Below are positions 1 through 7,377 of a DNA stretch of 15,169 nt, piece by piece. This DNA is from JAVBLK01 sp031553565 (lineage in GTDB: Bacteria; Bacillota; Clostridia; Christensenellales; DUVY01). The translations under genes were made by a program, and so were the position numbers. Position 1 is the stretch's first letter. Each line of letters starts with the position of its first letter. Location: NCBI GenBank assembly GCA_031553565.1, contig JAVBLK010000009.1, positions 1 to 15,169 of the forward strand. Reading direction: 5' to 3'. Below the pieces are notes generated by a model. It was not told where the DNA came from, did not search any database, and worked only from the letters and a program-made list of their open reading frames with translations.

Positions 1-1
1 T

Positions 2-118
2 CTTTGAATGTGGCGTGTCTTTTTGGCTAAAAACCGCCGGACCCGCTTGGCAATATCCCGATATTGTCTGCGCGTGTCCGTCAATTTTTATCTCAAAAAT
101 CCACAGCCAAATTCAAAG
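2..118. repeat. Long imperfect palindrome (about 117 bases)
   Basis: The outer arms CTTTGAATGTGGC (2-14) and GCCAAATTCAAAG (106-118) pair at 12 of 13 positions. The centre is a perfect CAATAT-CCCG-ATATTG hairpin (51-66). Between them the arms still match in blocks (TTTTTG, TAAAAA, CGGAC), so nearly the whole segment can fold into one long hairpin. I see no reading frame in it. It may be an intergenic palindromic repeat (MITE- or BIME-like), a structured 5' leader, or the terminator region of a gene left of the window. The left boundary cannot be fixed because the window starts here. Confidence 0.6.
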
Positions 119-168
119 GTATTTGTTCATTGTTTCCTTAAGCACTGAATAAAAGGAGCGACTAAAAA

Positions 169-873
169 GTGAACGATGACATTTTAGTATGCCGCGGCCT
201 TGCGAAGCTTTATAACGGTTACCCCGCGCTGAATGGTATAAACCTGACGCTTAAAAGCGGCAGGATAATCGGACTTTTGGGACCCAACGGCAGCGGCAAA
301 ACGACGCTTATCAAGATCGCCGCAGGGATGACCCGGCCGACCTCGGGAGAGATACTTATCGACGGCAATCCACCCGGCGAAAAATCAAAGGCAGTGATAA
401 GCTATCTGCCCGACTGTGAATTTTTGCCGCTAAATATGCGCGTGGATAAGCTTTTGGACTATTACGCCGACTTCTTCGCCGACTTTGACAAGGCCAAGGC
501 AAGAGATATGACGGCGCGGTTCGGGCTTACCGTGGATATGACGTTAAAGAACATGAGCAAGGGGATGCGCGAAAAAATGCACCTGTCGGTGATCATGTCG
601 CGGCGGGCAAAGCTGTATCTTCTTGACGAGCCTATCGGCGGCGTTGACCCAGCCGCCCGCGACATAGTGCTGGAAACGATACTCAATAACTATAATAAGG
701 AAGCGACGATCCTTATCTCAACGCATTTGATATACGACGTCGAAAGGGTGCTTGACGACGCGATCTTCCTTAACCGCGGAAACGTCGTGGTTTACGATAT
801 GGTAAGAAACATAACGGCAGGCTCCAACAAGAGCCTCGATGCGCGCTTCAGGGAGGATTTCAGATGTTATTAA
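169..873 (+). CDS. ABC transporter ATP-binding protein (YtrB/BcrA-like)
   Basis: The 234-residue ATPase powers an exporter whose membrane partner is encoded directly downstream. Walker A GPNGSGKT is at residues 38-45, a degenerate signature MSKGM at 129-133 (in place of LSGGQ), Walker B ending in LLDEP with D153 and E154, and the switch histidine in STHL at H186. One such domain fills the protein, the usual length for this family. Start is GTG at 169, behind AAGGAG at 153-158. In the family, YtrB-like ATPases often follow a GntR regulator and export peptides or antibiotics; no such regulator is inside the window. The 3' end overlaps the permease gene by 10 bases, so translation is probably coupled. 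The substrate is unknown. Confidence 0.93.
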   Translation: MNDDILVCRGLAKLYNGYPALNGINLTLKSGRIIGLLGPNGSGKTTLIKIAAGMTRPTSGEILIDGNPPGEKSKAVISYLPDCEFLPLNMRVDKLLDYYADFFADFDKAKARDMTARFGLTVDMTLKNMSKGMREKMHLSVIMSRRAKLYLLDEPIGGVDPAARDIVLETILNNYNKEATILISTHLIYDVERVLDDAIFLNRGNVVVYDMVRNITAGSNKSLDARFREDFRCY

Positions 874-1646
874 AAGTTATTAAGCATGAATTTTCAGCGA
901 ACGGAAAAGTCCTGTGGATAATTTACGCAGTATCAATCGGGCTGTCTCTCTTGACGGGCTTTCTGCTGCCGTCTGCGGCAGGCAATGCTTACACCGGCGC
1001 GTTGATAGGCTCGCTTACGTTCCTCAGCGTAATGGGCATAATGGCGGCGGCGCTGGGTACGATCATATCGCTTGCCAGCAGGTTTTCCAGGAGCATGACA
1101 GGGAAGGAGGCATTTTTCACATTCTCGCTGCCCGTAAAAAACTATGTGCATCTGTTGAGCCGGATATTGGTAGGCGTGATATTCTCGTTTTTCGCGGCAG
1201 TCGTCTTGATGCTTGATTTTATATTCCTTTTCGGCGCAAATAACTTGCCTGATTTCTTCAGCGCGCTCGGCAGCAGCGGCACCGCCGTTTCGGTCCTTAT
1301 GCTTTGCTTCTTATTCGCCTTTATCGGTATCGCCGCAAGCATTGTAAGCCTTTATGCCGCGATATCCTTCGGCTCGGTACTTACTAAAAACAAAGCCGGA
1401 GGGATATTCTTGGCAATGTTCATATTCGGCGCGGCCAACAACATTATTATGAGCTTCCTGACAGTTCCTTTCGTGACTGTCATAGACAATTTCTTTACTT
1501 CCCTGTTTGACGGCAGAATAAATGTCGACGCGGCGCTTTGGGCTGTATTCGGGGTATTTTTTGTAATCGAAGCAATATTTTCCGCCGTGTACTACATCAT
1601 ATGCTGGGTGATATACTGCCGGAAGCTCAGGATCGGCGGACAATAA
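864..1646 (+). CDS. ABC transporter membrane protein (ABC-2-like permease)
   Basis: The 260-residue protein is very hydrophobic. I count about six membrane segments, for example around residues 15-33, 45-65, 95-125, 140-170, 175-205 and 230-250, separated by short basic loops such as SRFSRSMTGKEAF. It has no ATPase motifs. Start ATG lies inside the end of the ATPase gene (10-base overlap), and GGGAGGA at 850-856 is a good ribosome binding site. The overlap and the order ATPase-permease make it the partner of the upstream gene in one export complex in the cytoplasmic membrane. I infer the ABC-2 fold from topology and context, not from a motif. The substrate cannot be told from the sequence. 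Confidence 0.85.
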   Translation: MLLKVIKHEFSANGKVLWIIYAVSIGLSLLTGFLLPSAAGNAYTGALIGSLTFLSVMGIMAAALGTIISLASRFSRSMTGKEAFFTFSLPVKNYVHLLSRILVGVIFSFFAAVVLMLDFIFLFGANNLPDFFSALGSSGTAVSVLMLCFLFAFIGIAASIVSLYAAISFGSVLTKNKAGGIFLAMFIFGAANNIIMSFLTVPFVTVIDNFFTSLFDGRINVDAALWAVFGVFFVIEAIFSAVYYIICWVIYCRKLRIGGQ

Positions 1647-1675
1647 CATAATAATGAAAAGTTAGCGCAAAAAGA

Positions 1676-1693
1676 TTGACAACGCATTATCAA
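1676..1693. promoter_or_regulatory. Candidate Rex operator at the adhE promoter
   Basis: TTGACAACGCATTATCAA matches the Rex consensus TTGTTAANNNNTTAACAA at 11 of 14 defined positions. Its half-sites TTGACAA and TTGATAA (reverse strand) are 6 of 7 identical. It covers the -35 box and part of the spacer, so a bound protein would block RNA polymerase. In Clostridia, Rex represses adhE and related fermentation genes and lets go when NADH is high. The rex gene itself is not in the window, so binding is inferred. Confidence 0.6.
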
Positions 1694-1704
1694 TGTTGTA
1701 TTAT
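1676..1704 (+). promoter_or_regulatory. Sigma-70-type promoter of adhE
   Basis: The -35 box is a perfect TTGACA (1676-1681), the spacer is 17 bases, and the -10 box is TATTAT (1699-1704). The predicted transcript start is about 1711, giving an untranslated leader of about 145 bases before adhE. This is the best promoter match I found in the window. A TATAAT at 1777-1782 exists further down but lacks a convincing -35 box. Confidence 0.8.
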
Positions 1705-1733
1705 ATGTGTATACAAAAAGAGCGCATATTAAA

Positions 1734-1766
1734 GGGAACATGCTTTTGAGGCAGTTCCTTTTTTTT
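1734..1766 (+). terminator. Intrinsic terminator hairpin in the adhE leader
   Basis: GGAAC (1735-1739) pairs with GTTCC (1754-1758). After a bulged A, TGC (1741-1743) pairs with GCA (1751-1753) around a 7-base loop. A run of eight T follows (1759-1766). It lies downstream of the adhE promoter and upstream of the gene, so it may attenuate adhE. It would also end transcripts coming from the ABC genes. Confidence 0.7.
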
Positions 1767-1770
1767 ATGT

Positions 1771-1839
1771 CCGGTTTATAATTTAGCGAACAAACCGGGA
1801 ATGCGGTAAAAAAAGAAAGCGGCTTATGACGACAGCCGC
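1771..1839 (+). promoter_or_regulatory. Two further hairpins in the adhE leader
   Basis: The first stem is CCGGTTT (1771-1777) with AAACCGG (1792-1798), 7 base pairs and a 14-base loop. The second is GCGGCT (1819-1824) with AGCCGC (1834-1839), 6 base pairs and a 9-base loop, ending four bases before the AAGGAGG ribosome binding site. With the terminator just upstream they form a three-hairpin leader. I see no clear antiterminator pairing and no riboswitch class that I recognise. Confidence 0.45.
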
Positions 1840-1855
1840 GTTAAGGAGGCAAAAA

Positions 1856-4471
1856 ATGTCAGAAATTGTAAAGGACGAAGCAAGCCTGGCGGCCAGGATC
1901 GACGAGGTGCGGCAGGCGCAGCGCAAATTCGCGGGCTTTTCGCAGGCGGAGGTGGACAGGATCTTCTTTGCCGCGGCTATGGCGGCGAATAAGGCCAGGA
2001 TAGCTTTGGCGAAAATGGCGGTAAAAGAGACCGGCATGGGCATTGTCGAGGACAAGGTGATAAAGAATCACTATGCCGCCGAGTACATCTACAACGCCTA
2101 TAAGGATACGCTTACCTGCGGAGTGATCGAACGGGACGAGAGTGCGGGGATAACAAAGATCGCCGAGCCCGTGGGCGTGATCGCCGCGGTCATCCCTACG
2201 ACGAACCCGACGTCAACGGCGATATTTAAAACGCTGCTGGCGCTGAAAACCCGCAACGGCCTTATAATCAGCCCGCACCCCAGGGCAAAGGAATGCACGG
2301 TGGCGGCGGCAAAGCTGGTGCTGGACGCTGCGGTAAAAGCCGGCGCGCCTGAAAACATCATCGCCTGGATTGACGTACCCAGCGTACAATTGTCCGCGCA
2401 GGTCATGAAGGAGGCCGACCTGATACTTGCCACCGGCGGCCCCGGCATGGTCAAGTCGGCATACAGCTCCGGCAAGCCCGCAGTCGGCGTCGGCGCAGGC
2501 AATACCCCGGCTATAATCGACAGCACCGCGGATATCAAGACGGCGGTATCCTCGATACTGGTATCCAAGACCTTCGACAACGGGATGATCTGCGCGTCGG
2601 AGCAAGCCGTTATCGTCTTATCTGACGTTTACGACGAATTCAAGGCCGAAATGAAATACCGCGGCGCATATTTTCTAAACCGCGAGGAGACCGAAAAGGT
2701 GCGCAAGACCATCATAATCAACGGCGCGCTGAACGCAAAGATCGTGGGGCAGAGCGCGCATACTATCGCCGCGCTTTCTGGCGTTGAGGTAGCAAAGGAG
2801 ACCAAGGTGCTGATAGGCGAGGTCGAGAGCGTGGAATTGTCCGAGGAATTCGCGCATGAAAAGCTGAGCCCTGTGCTTGCGATGTATAAGGCCGGCAGCT
2901 TCAACGAGGCGGTCAATAAGGCGTCGCGGCTTATCGAGGACGGCGGCATGGGGCATACCTCCGCGCTGTATATCAACGCGGAATCCGAACGCGGTAAGGT
3001 CGCACAATGGCAGGCGGCTATGAAGACCTGCCGCTGCCTTATCAACACGCCGTCCTCCCAAGGCGGCATCGGCGATCTGTACAATTTCCGCCTTGCGCCC
3101 TCGCTGACATTAGGCTGCGGCAGCTGGGGCGGCAACAGCGTGTCCGAGAACGTGGGTGTAAAGCATTTGTTAAACATAAAGACGGTTGCGGAAAGGAGAG
3201 AAAATATGCTGTGGATGAGGACGCCGGAAAAGGTCTATTTCAAAAAAGGGTGCCTGAGCGTTGCAATGCGCGAGTTGAAGGATGTTTTACATAAAAAGAA
3301 GGCGTTTATCGTCACCGACAGCTTCCTGTATAACAGCGGCTTCACAAAAGCGATAACCGGCCTTTTGGACGGGATGGGCATTACGCATACTACCTTTTTC
3401 AACGTCGCGCCCGACCCTACGCTGGCGTGCGCAAAGGAAGGCGCCGAGGCGATGCGGCAGTTCAACCCCGACGTCATCATAACGGTCGGCGGCGGCTCGC
3501 CGATCGACGCGGCTAAGATCATGTGGGTGATGTACGAGCACCCCGAAGCGGTTTTCGAGGACCTTGCAATGCGCTTCATGGATATCAGGAAGCGCGTGAA
3601 CGGCTTCCCTAAAATGGGCGAAAAGGCTTACTTTATCGCCGTGCCGACCACGGCAGGAACGGGGTCGGAGGTCACGCCTTTCGCCGTCATAACCGACGAG
3701 GCGACCGGCACCAAATACCCGCTTGCCGATTACGAGCTGATGCCCGATATGGCCGTCATCGACCCGGAGCTTATGATGAATATCCCGAAAGGCCTTACCG
3801 CGGCATCGGGCATAGACGCGCTGACCCACGGCTTAGAGGCGCTGGCGTCCATAATGGCGTCGGATTTTACCAACGGAATGGCAAAGGAAGCTGTAAGGCT
3901 GATATTCGACTATCTGCCGTCCGCCTATGAAAACGGGGCGAAGGATCCGGTCGCGCGCGAAAAAATGGCGAACGCGTCCTCGATGGCGGGCATGGCTTTT
4001 GCCAACGCTTTCCTTGGCGTCTGCCACTCTATGGCGCATAAACTGGGGTCATACCACCATCTGCCGCACGGCATTGCCAACGCGCTGATGATAAACGAGG
4101 TCATAAAGTTCAACTGCGCCGAGGCGCCGGTCAAGATGGCCGCGTTCTCGCAGTACAAATATCCGGAGGCCTTAAAGCGTTATGCCGAGCTTGCCAAATT
4201 CCTGGGGCTTACCGGAAAAACAGACGCCGACCTTGCGTCGAAGCTGATCGAAAAGATCGACGGGCTGAAGGCAGTCCTGAATATCCCGGCCAGCATAAAA
4301 GACGCCGGCGTTCCCGAAAAGGACTTTTTGGAAAAGCTGGAGCAGATGACCGAGGACGCGTTCGACGACCAGTGCACGGGCGCAAATCCGCGCTATCCGC
4401 TGATGGCCGAGATAAAGCAGATGTATATAAACGCCTACTACGGCGCCGCCGCACGGGCAGACAAGAAATAA
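1856..4471 (+). CDS. adhE: Bifunctional acetaldehyde-CoA / alcohol dehydrogenase AdhE
   Basis: AdhE reduces acetyl-CoA to acetaldehyde and then to ethanol with two NADH, which recycles NAD+ in fermentation; family members form cytoplasmic spirosome filaments. The N-terminal half (about 1-440) is a CoA-dependent aldehyde dehydrogenase with catalytic Cys246 in GMICASEQ. The C-terminal half (about 460-871) is an iron alcohol dehydrogenase with the GGGSPIDAAK nucleotide loop (G545-G547 and on) and metal ligands D654, H658, H724 and H738. These positions are one residue off those of E. coli AdhE, so the 871-residue protein is full length and looks active. I chose ATG 1856 because AAGGAGG (1843-1849) is six bases upstream; the in-frame ATG at 1826 lies inside a leader hairpin and has no such site. 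It appears to be a single-gene unit with a Rex-like operator. Confidence 0.97.
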   Translation: MSEIVKDEASLAARIDEVRQAQRKFAGFSQAEVDRIFFAAAMAANKARIALAKMAVKETGMGIVEDKVIKNHYAAEYIYNAYKDTLTCGVIERDESAGITKIAEPVGVIAAVIPTTNPTSTAIFKTLLALKTRNGLIISPHPRAKECTVAAAKLVLDAAVKAGAPENIIAWIDVPSVQLSAQVMKEADLILATGGPGMVKSAYSSGKPAVGVGAGNTPAIIDSTADIKTAVSSILVSKTFDNGMICASEQAVIVLSDVYDEFKAEMKYRGAYFLNREETEKVRKTIIINGALNAKIVGQSAHTIAALSGVEVAKETKVLIGEVESVELSEEFAHEKLSPVLAMYKAGSFNEAVNKASRLIEDGGMGHTSALYINAESERGKVAQWQAAMKTCRCLINTPSSQGGIGDLYNFRLAPSLTLGCGSWGGNSVSENVGVKHLLNIKTVAERRENMLWMRTPEKVYFKKGCLSVAMRELKDVLHKKKAFIVTDSFLYNSGFTKAITGLLDGMGITHTTFFNVAPDPTLACAKEGAEAMRQFNPDVIITVGGGSPIDAAKIMWVMYEHPEAVFEDLAMRFMDIRKRVNGFPKMGEKAYFIAVPTTAGTGSEVTPFAVITDEATGTKYPLADYELMPDMAVIDPELMMNIPKGLTAASGIDALTHGLEALASIMASDFTNGMAKEAVRLIFDYLPSAYENGAKDPVAREKMANASSMAGMAFANAFLGVCHSMAHKLGSYHHLPHGIANALMINEVIKFNCAEAPVKMAAFSQYKYPEALKRYAELAKFLGLTGKTDADLASKLIEKIDGLKAVLNIPASIKDAGVPEKDFLEKLEQMTEDAFDDQCTGANPRYPLMAEIKQMYINAYYGAAARADKK

Positions 4472-4521
4472 AAGCCGGACACTTTCGCATTGGATTCGCG
4501 TTAAAAGAATAAAAGCTGCTG

Positions 4522-4527
4522 TATAAT
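4522..4527 (+). promoter_or_regulatory. Possible -10 box before the APH-like gene
   Basis: A perfect TATAAT stands 45 bases before the ATG of the next gene. The hexamer 17 bases upstream (CGTTAA, 4499-4504) is a poor -35 box, so the promoter is only a candidate. The rest of the 101-base gap after adhE shows no convincing terminator. Confidence 0.35.
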
Positions 4528-4572
4528 TATAAAAAGCGACGGCAGACTTCAAAAAAAGTGAGGTAAATATAA

Positions 4573-5331
4573 ATGGAATTAAAAGTTGATAAAGTTCTTG
4601 CCGAAAGGGTAAACAAAACGGTATATAAGTGCGGAGAACAGAGCGTCAAGGTATTTTCCGCGGACTACCTGAAATCCGATATACTGAACGAGGCCTTAAA
4701 CCAGGCGCGCGCGGAGGAGACCGGGCTGCCCGTGCCGAAGCTGTTAGAGGCCGGAAAAACAAAGGACGGCAAATGGGCGATAGCGTCCGAATACATCAGC
4801 GGCGTGTCGCTTGAAACGCTGATGCGCGAAAACCCCGATAAACTGAAAGCTTACCTGGAGCGGTTCGTAAGCCTTCAGATGGCGGTCCACGCAAAAACGT
4901 CGCCGCTTATGACAAAGCTGAAAGACAAGATGAACCGCAAGATCAGCGCGTCCGGCCTTAACGCATCCACGCGCTACGAGCTCCACAACCGTGTGGACGC
5001 CATGCCCAGGCACGTTAAATTATGCCACGGCGACTTTAACCCCGGCAATATAATCGTGGGCGACGACGGCCGCGACTATATAATCGACTGGTCGCACGCG
5101 ACCCAGGGCAACGCCGGCGCCGACGCGGCCAGAACGTACCTTTTATTCAAGCTGAACGGTCAGGACGATATCGCCGAAAAATACCTGACGCTTTTCTGCA
5201 AAAAGAGCGATACCGCCCGCCAGTACGTCCAGAAATGGATGCCCATAGTCGCCGCCAGCCAGCTGGTAAAAGGCAAGCCCGAGGAAAGGGACTTCCTTTT
5301 AAAATGGGCGAACGTCATGGACTTTGAATAG
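4573..5331 (+). CDS. APH/ChoK-family phosphotransferase (substrate unknown)
   Basis: This 252-residue protein has the aminoglycoside phosphotransferase/choline kinase-like fold, which moves a phosphate from ATP or GTP to a small molecule in the cytoplasm. The Brenner-type motif HGDFNPGN spans residues 152-159 (catalytic D154, metal ligand N159), and the DFG-like IIDW places the second metal ligand at D172. An N-terminal lobe with a beta-strand-rich start and a helical C-terminal lobe fit the family. It resembles TIGR02172-type proteins of Clostridia and Fibrobacter more than known resistance enzymes, so calling it a resistance gene would not be justified. Start ATG has a modest GTGAGGT site at 4559-4565. 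It stands alone between adhE and a strong terminator. Confidence 0.85.
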   Translation: MELKVDKVLAERVNKTVYKCGEQSVKVFSADYLKSDILNEALNQARAEETGLPVPKLLEAGKTKDGKWAIASEYISGVSLETLMRENPDKLKAYLERFVSLQMAVHAKTSPLMTKLKDKMNRKISASGLNASTRYELHNRVDAMPRHVKLCHGDFNPGNIIVGDDGRDYIIDWSHATQGNAGADAARTYLLFKLNGQDDIAEKYLTLFCKKSDTARQYVQKWMPIVAASQLVKGKPEERDFLLKWANVMDFE

Positions 5332-5408
5332 TAATACTAATCCACATTTTAATTTACTAATCTCTCGCCATCTTTTCCTTCGCAGCTTGCCGCAAGGTGC
5401 TGCATTAG

Positions 5409-5443
5409 AAAAATCCTCGCCGCAAACGGCGGGGATTTTTCTT
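5409..5443. terminator. Strong, near-symmetrical intrinsic terminator
   Basis: A 14-base-pair stem with one G-T pair (5409-5422 with 5427-5440) closes a CAAA loop. It has a T run on the right and an A run on the left, so it can stop transcription from both sides. It lies 78 bases after the phosphotransferase gene and isolates it from nrdR. A smaller hairpin (GCAG 5382-5385 with CTGC 5400-5403, inner CTTG/CAAG) sits just upstream. Confidence 0.85.
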
Positions 5444-5503
5444 CACAGCACAATAATTATTTTTATTCCCTGTAAAAATTAATTGCTAGTTAGTCCCTGT
5501 CAA

Positions 5504-5532
5504 TTGTGTTTAGAGATATTTTGTGATACAAT
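5504..5532 (+). promoter_or_regulatory. Candidate promoter immediately upstream of nrdR
   Basis: TACAAT (5527-5532) is one base off the -10 consensus. TTGTGT stands 17 bases upstream (5504-5509) with the TTG core of a -35 box. The predicted start, 6-8 bases after the -10 box, falls at or next to the nrdR ATG (5540). Confidence 0.5.
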
Positions 5533-5539
5533 ATGCGGT

Positions 5540-5998
5540 ATGAAATGTATGTACTGCGGACACCCGGATTCAAAAGTCCTGGACAGCCGCGCGTCCGAGG
5601 AAGGCGCCTCTATACGGCGGCGCAGGGAATGCCTTAAATGCGGCAAGCGTTTTACTACTTATGAAATCGTCGAGAACACGCCTATCATGGTGATAAAGTC
5701 CGACGGCGTCCGTCAGGTCTTCGATTTGTCAAAAATCAAGCGCGGGATCATAAAGGCCTGTGAAAAACGCCCCGTTCCTATGCAGAAGATCGACGAGCTT
5801 GTCCAGGATATAGGCAAGCAGGTCTATAATTCACTGGAACAAGAGGTTTCCAGCAAAAAGATAGGCGAGCTGGTCATGGACGGCCTGAAAAACCTGGACG
5901 AGGTAGCATACGTCAGGTTCGCGTCGGTTTACCGGCAGTTCAAGGATATCAACACCTTTACGGAATTTATAAAAGAGCTGGAAAAGAAGTTCCAATAA
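5540..5998 (+). CDS. nrdR: Transcriptional repressor NrdR
   Basis: NrdR represses ribonucleotide reductase genes; its ATP-cone domain senses ATP/dATP. The 152-residue protein opens with the family's zinc ribbon (C3, C6, C31, C34) and the basic stretch RRRREC that contacts DNA. The ATP-cone follows at about residues 46-136, with VIKSDG and later VAYVRFASVYRQF. Length is typical. I chose ATG 5540 because the family starts with MKC; a TTG at 5483 would add 19 residues with no family support. No Shine-Dalgarno sequence precedes the ATG, and the likely -10 box is only seven bases away, so the mRNA may be leaderless. No ribonucleotide reductase gene is in the window. Confidence 0.96.
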   Translation: MKCMYCGHPDSKVLDSRASEEGASIRRRRECLKCGKRFTTYEIVENTPIMVIKSDGVRQVFDLSKIKRGIIKACEKRPVPMQKIDELVQDIGKQVYNSLEQEVSSKKIGELVMDGLKNLDEVAYVRFASVYRQFKDINTFTEFIKELEKKFQ

Positions 5999-6045
5999 GC
6001 GCGTCAAGGGTATTTTCGGGCACCTTACATAAAAAACGCGCTTTT
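5999..6045 (+). terminator. Weak terminator-like hairpin after nrdR
   Basis: GCGCGT (5999-6004) pairs with ACGCGC (6036-6041), followed by TTTT. Inside the long loop, AAGG and CCTT can pair as well. The long loop and short T run make it a doubtful terminator, so some read-through into the next gene is likely. Confidence 0.35.
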
Positions 6046-6079
6046 CACGATCGGCAAAGCACAGGAGATTTATTAATAT

Positions 6080-7255
6080 ATGAGCACATTAGGGACAGTA
6101 TCTTGCGGCATCAGGGCGCCTATCATACGGCGCGGCGACGACCTTGTCAAAATTGTGGCCGAAAGCGTTATGACAGCCGTTGCCGAAAACAACCTTACCT
6201 TATCCGATAAAGACGTTGTGGCGGTCACCGAGGCAGTATTAGCGCGCGCACAGGGCAACTACGCCACCGTCGGCCAGATCGCGGGCGAGGTTAAGCAAAA
6301 GCTCGGCGGCGGCAAGGTCGGCCTGATTTTCCCCATTATGTCGCGCAACCGCTTTTCATTGGTGCTTAAGGCGGCGGCGCAGGGGTCGGAGGAACTTATC
6401 GTCCAGTTAAGCTATCCCGGCGACGAGGTCGGCAACAAGCTTTTGTCGCTCGATCAGCTGGACGCGGCGGGCATCGACCCGTACACCGACGGTTTTACAA
6501 AGGAAGAGTTCAGGAAAATTTTCCCCTCAACGCCGCATCCCTTTACGGGCGTAGATTATATCGACTACTATGAATCGTTGGCGCCGAATATCAAAATAGT
6601 ACTCTCGAACGACCCGAAATATATCCTGAAATACGCAAAGTGCGTCATAAACGCCGATATCCACACGCGAGAGCGCACCAAGAAAAAGCTGTACGCCGCG
6701 GGCGCGGAAAAAGTCTGCTCGCTCTCCGACCTTCTGACCGGGAGTTTTTCGGGCAGCGGCTATCACCCCGAATACGGCCTTTTGGGCAGCAATATGGCAA
6801 CCGTCGACTCGGTAAAGCTGTTCCCGCGCGATGCTAAGGCATTTGCTAGCGCGCTGCAGGCCGAGATGATAAAGCGCACCGGAAAGCAGATCGAATGTAT
6901 GGTGTACGGCGACGGCGCGTTCAAGGACCCCGTAGGGGGGATATGGGAGCTGGCCGACCCAGTGGTAAGCCCCGGCTATACCGCAGGCTTGGAAGGCACG
7001 CCGCACGAGCTTAAGCTGAAATATATCGCCGACAACGACATGGGCGGCGCAAGCGGAAAAGAGGCCGAGGCCCGGATGAAAAAGATCATCTCCGAAAAGA
7101 AGCGCCAGCAGCAAAACGCCGCGGAATCACTTGGAACAACGCCGCGCAGAATAGTCGATCTTTTGGGCAGCCTGTCGGATCTTACCAGCGGTAGCGGGGA
7201 CAAAGGGACGCCGATTATACTGATACAAAATTATTTCAAAAACTACTCCGAATAA
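6080..7255 (+). CDS. Coenzyme F420-0:L-glutamate ligase-like protein (CofE family)
   Basis: The 391-residue protein belongs by its look to the F420 gamma-glutamyl ligase family (CofE), which in archaea and actinobacteria adds glutamate to F420-0 with GTP. The N-terminal part has the family pattern IIRRGDDLVKIV (about 15-26) then DVVAVTEAVLARAQGN. The region from about residue 255 has the second part, with AEMIKRTGKQIECMVYGDGAF. It is clearly longer than the roughly 250 residues of archaeal CofE. Related long forms are annotated in Clostridia that do not make F420, so the true substrate may be another gamma-glutamyl acceptor; this is inference. AGGAG at 6063-6067 lies 12 bases before the ATG, a rather long gap. 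It may be co-transcribed with nrdR. The stop codon lies inside the arm of a palindrome. Confidence 0.75.
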   Translation: MSTLGTVSCGIRAPIIRRGDDLVKIVAESVMTAVAENNLTLSDKDVVAVTEAVLARAQGNYATVGQIAGEVKQKLGGGKVGLIFPIMSRNRFSLVLKAAAQGSEELIVQLSYPGDEVGNKLLSLDQLDAAGIDPYTDGFTKEEFRKIFPSTPHPFTGVDYIDYYESLAPNIKIVLSNDPKYILKYAKCVINADIHTRERTKKKLYAAGAEKVCSLSDLLTGSFSGSGYHPEYGLLGSNMATVDSVKLFPRDAKAFASALQAEMIKRTGKQIECMVYGDGAFKDPVGGIWELADPVVSPGYTAGLEGTPHELKLKYIADNDMGGASGKEAEARMKKIISEKKRQQQNAAESLGTTPRRIVDLLGSLSDLTSGSGDKGTPIILIQNYFKNYSE

Positions 7256-7377
7256 CGGCGGATTTGCTTCGGGATTGACACGAAAGAGAACCTTTTGCTC
7301 CTCCGCGTGCCTGTCAGCACAGCTCCGTCGCAAAAGAACCCCTTTCGTGTCACTGCCTCGCAACTCCGCCGTTATTC
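7250..7377. repeat. 128-base imperfect palindromic element
   Basis: The outer arms GAATAACGGCGGA (7250-7262) and TCCGCCGTTATTC (7365-7377) are a perfect 13-base inverted repeat. A second perfect pair is TGACACGAAAG (7276-7286) with CTTTCGTGTCA (7342-7352), and a third is CTTTTGC (7292-7298) with GCAAAAG (7330-7336). A small GTGC/GCAC hairpin sits at the tip. The left arm includes the stop codon of the preceding gene. It has no coding capacity and the size of a MITE or large REP-like repeat. It could also stabilise or end the mRNA of the CofE-like gene. Confidence 0.7.

Noticed and set aside
1777..1782. TATAAT as the adhE promoter
   Set aside because: It lies in a hairpin arm region with no suitable -35 box; the upstream TTGACA-N17-TATTAT is far better.
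1826..1855. Upstream ATG adding ten residues to AdhE
   Set aside because: It sits in a leader hairpin without a ribosome binding site, while ATG 1856 has a strong one and gives numbering close to known AdhE.
3287..3829. Minus-strand open frame of 180 codons opposite adhE
   Set aside because: The plus strand encodes a full AdhE with all catalytic residues; the antisense frame looks like a Arg/His-rich shadow.
4573..5331. Aminoglycoside resistance gene
   Set aside because: The fold is shared, but nothing specific to known resistance enzymes is visible, and it sits alone in a core-like region.
6527..7114. Minus-strand open frame of 195 codons
   Set aside because: It is antisense to the CofE-like gene and has the composition of a shadow frame, with no motif or ribosome binding site.
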